Origin: an uncultured Eubacteriales bacterium
GTDB lineage: Bacteria > Bacillota > Clostridia > Monoglobales > Monoglobaceae
Assembly (NCBI GenBank): GCA_958346135.1
Contig: CATVQN010000062.1
Coordinates: 1-6,716, forward strand
Length of the DNA: 6,716 nucleotides
Direction of reading: 5' to 3'
Shown: piece by piece, positions 6,705 through 6,716 of the stretch
Layout: the number at the start of each line of letters is the position of its first letter
How positions within the stretch are numbered: position 1 is the stretch's first letter
Notes under the pieces: model-generated
Databases searched by the model: none
What the model saw: only the letters and a program-made list of their open reading frames with translations
Told to the model about the DNA's origin: nothing
Made by a program: the position numbers and the translations under genes

Positions 6705-6716
6705 ATGTTTCAAGGA
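6705..6716 (+). CDS. Possible start of a divergent gene, cut by the window edge
   Basis: A plus-strand ATG at 6705 is preceded 7 nt upstream by AAGGA (6693-6697), a good ribosome binding site, and the frame is open for the remaining 12 bases (M-F-Q-G). Nothing can be said about the product. A weak promoter, TGGAAA (6635-6640), 16 nt, TATGTT (6657-6662), would place a start about 36 nt before the ATG. If real, this gene would share the roughly 185-nt control region with pstS. Evidence is only the SD-ATG arrangement. Confidence 0.3.

Noticed and set aside
1..6716. A novel defence, mobile or biosynthetic system
   Set aside because: Every long frame with protein-like sequence is explained by the pst-phoU-phoBR set. 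There are no transposase, integrase, CRISPR or unknown conserved genes in the window.

Overview
The window is a complete phosphate-uptake and phosphate-sensing locus of a low-to-middle GC Gram-positive bacterium. All seven complete genes lie on the minus strand, so reading from the right edge to the left gives pstS - pstC - pstA - pstB - phoU - phoB/phoP - phoR. A Bacillota (probably Clostridia) host is suggested by AGGAGG-like ribosome binding sites, a lipoprotein-type PstS, a B. subtilis-style PhoP box pattern upstream of pstS, and a PhoR with an extracytoplasmic sensor domain plus a cytoplasmic PAS domain. This assignment is inference; nothing in the window fixes the genus.

Right edge (about 6520-6716): a regulatory region. 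It has a perfect TATAAT -10 box for pstS, a poor -35, and TTAACA-like hexamers at phased spacing, as expected of a promoter that depends on phosphorylated PhoP/PhoB. On the opposite strand, the last 12 bases may be the start of a divergent gene.

Middle (2521-6519): the ABC transporter. PstS is the lipid-anchored phosphate-binding protein, PstC and PstA the two membrane permeases, PstB the ATPase, and PhoU the accessory regulator that links transporter state to the sensor kinase. Gene junctions are tight (25 nt, 5 nt, 4 nt, then a 1-nt overlap), which indicates one transcript.

Left part (116-2447): response regulator and sensor kinase, overlapping by 11 nt. They follow phoU after a 73-nt gap that carries its own sigma-A-type promoter (TTGAAG-17-TATGAT), so phoBR can be transcribed separately from the phosphate-induced pst message. 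A strong GC-rich hairpin at 37-63 closes the operon.

Expected logic, from the known Pho system: when phosphate is plentiful, PstSCAB and PhoU hold PhoR in a non-kinase state. When phosphate is scarce, PhoR phosphorylates the regulator, which binds the boxes upstream of pstS and raises uptake. I see no mobile element, CRISPR array, RNA gene or unknown system. The points worth a second look are regulatory details and start-codon choices.
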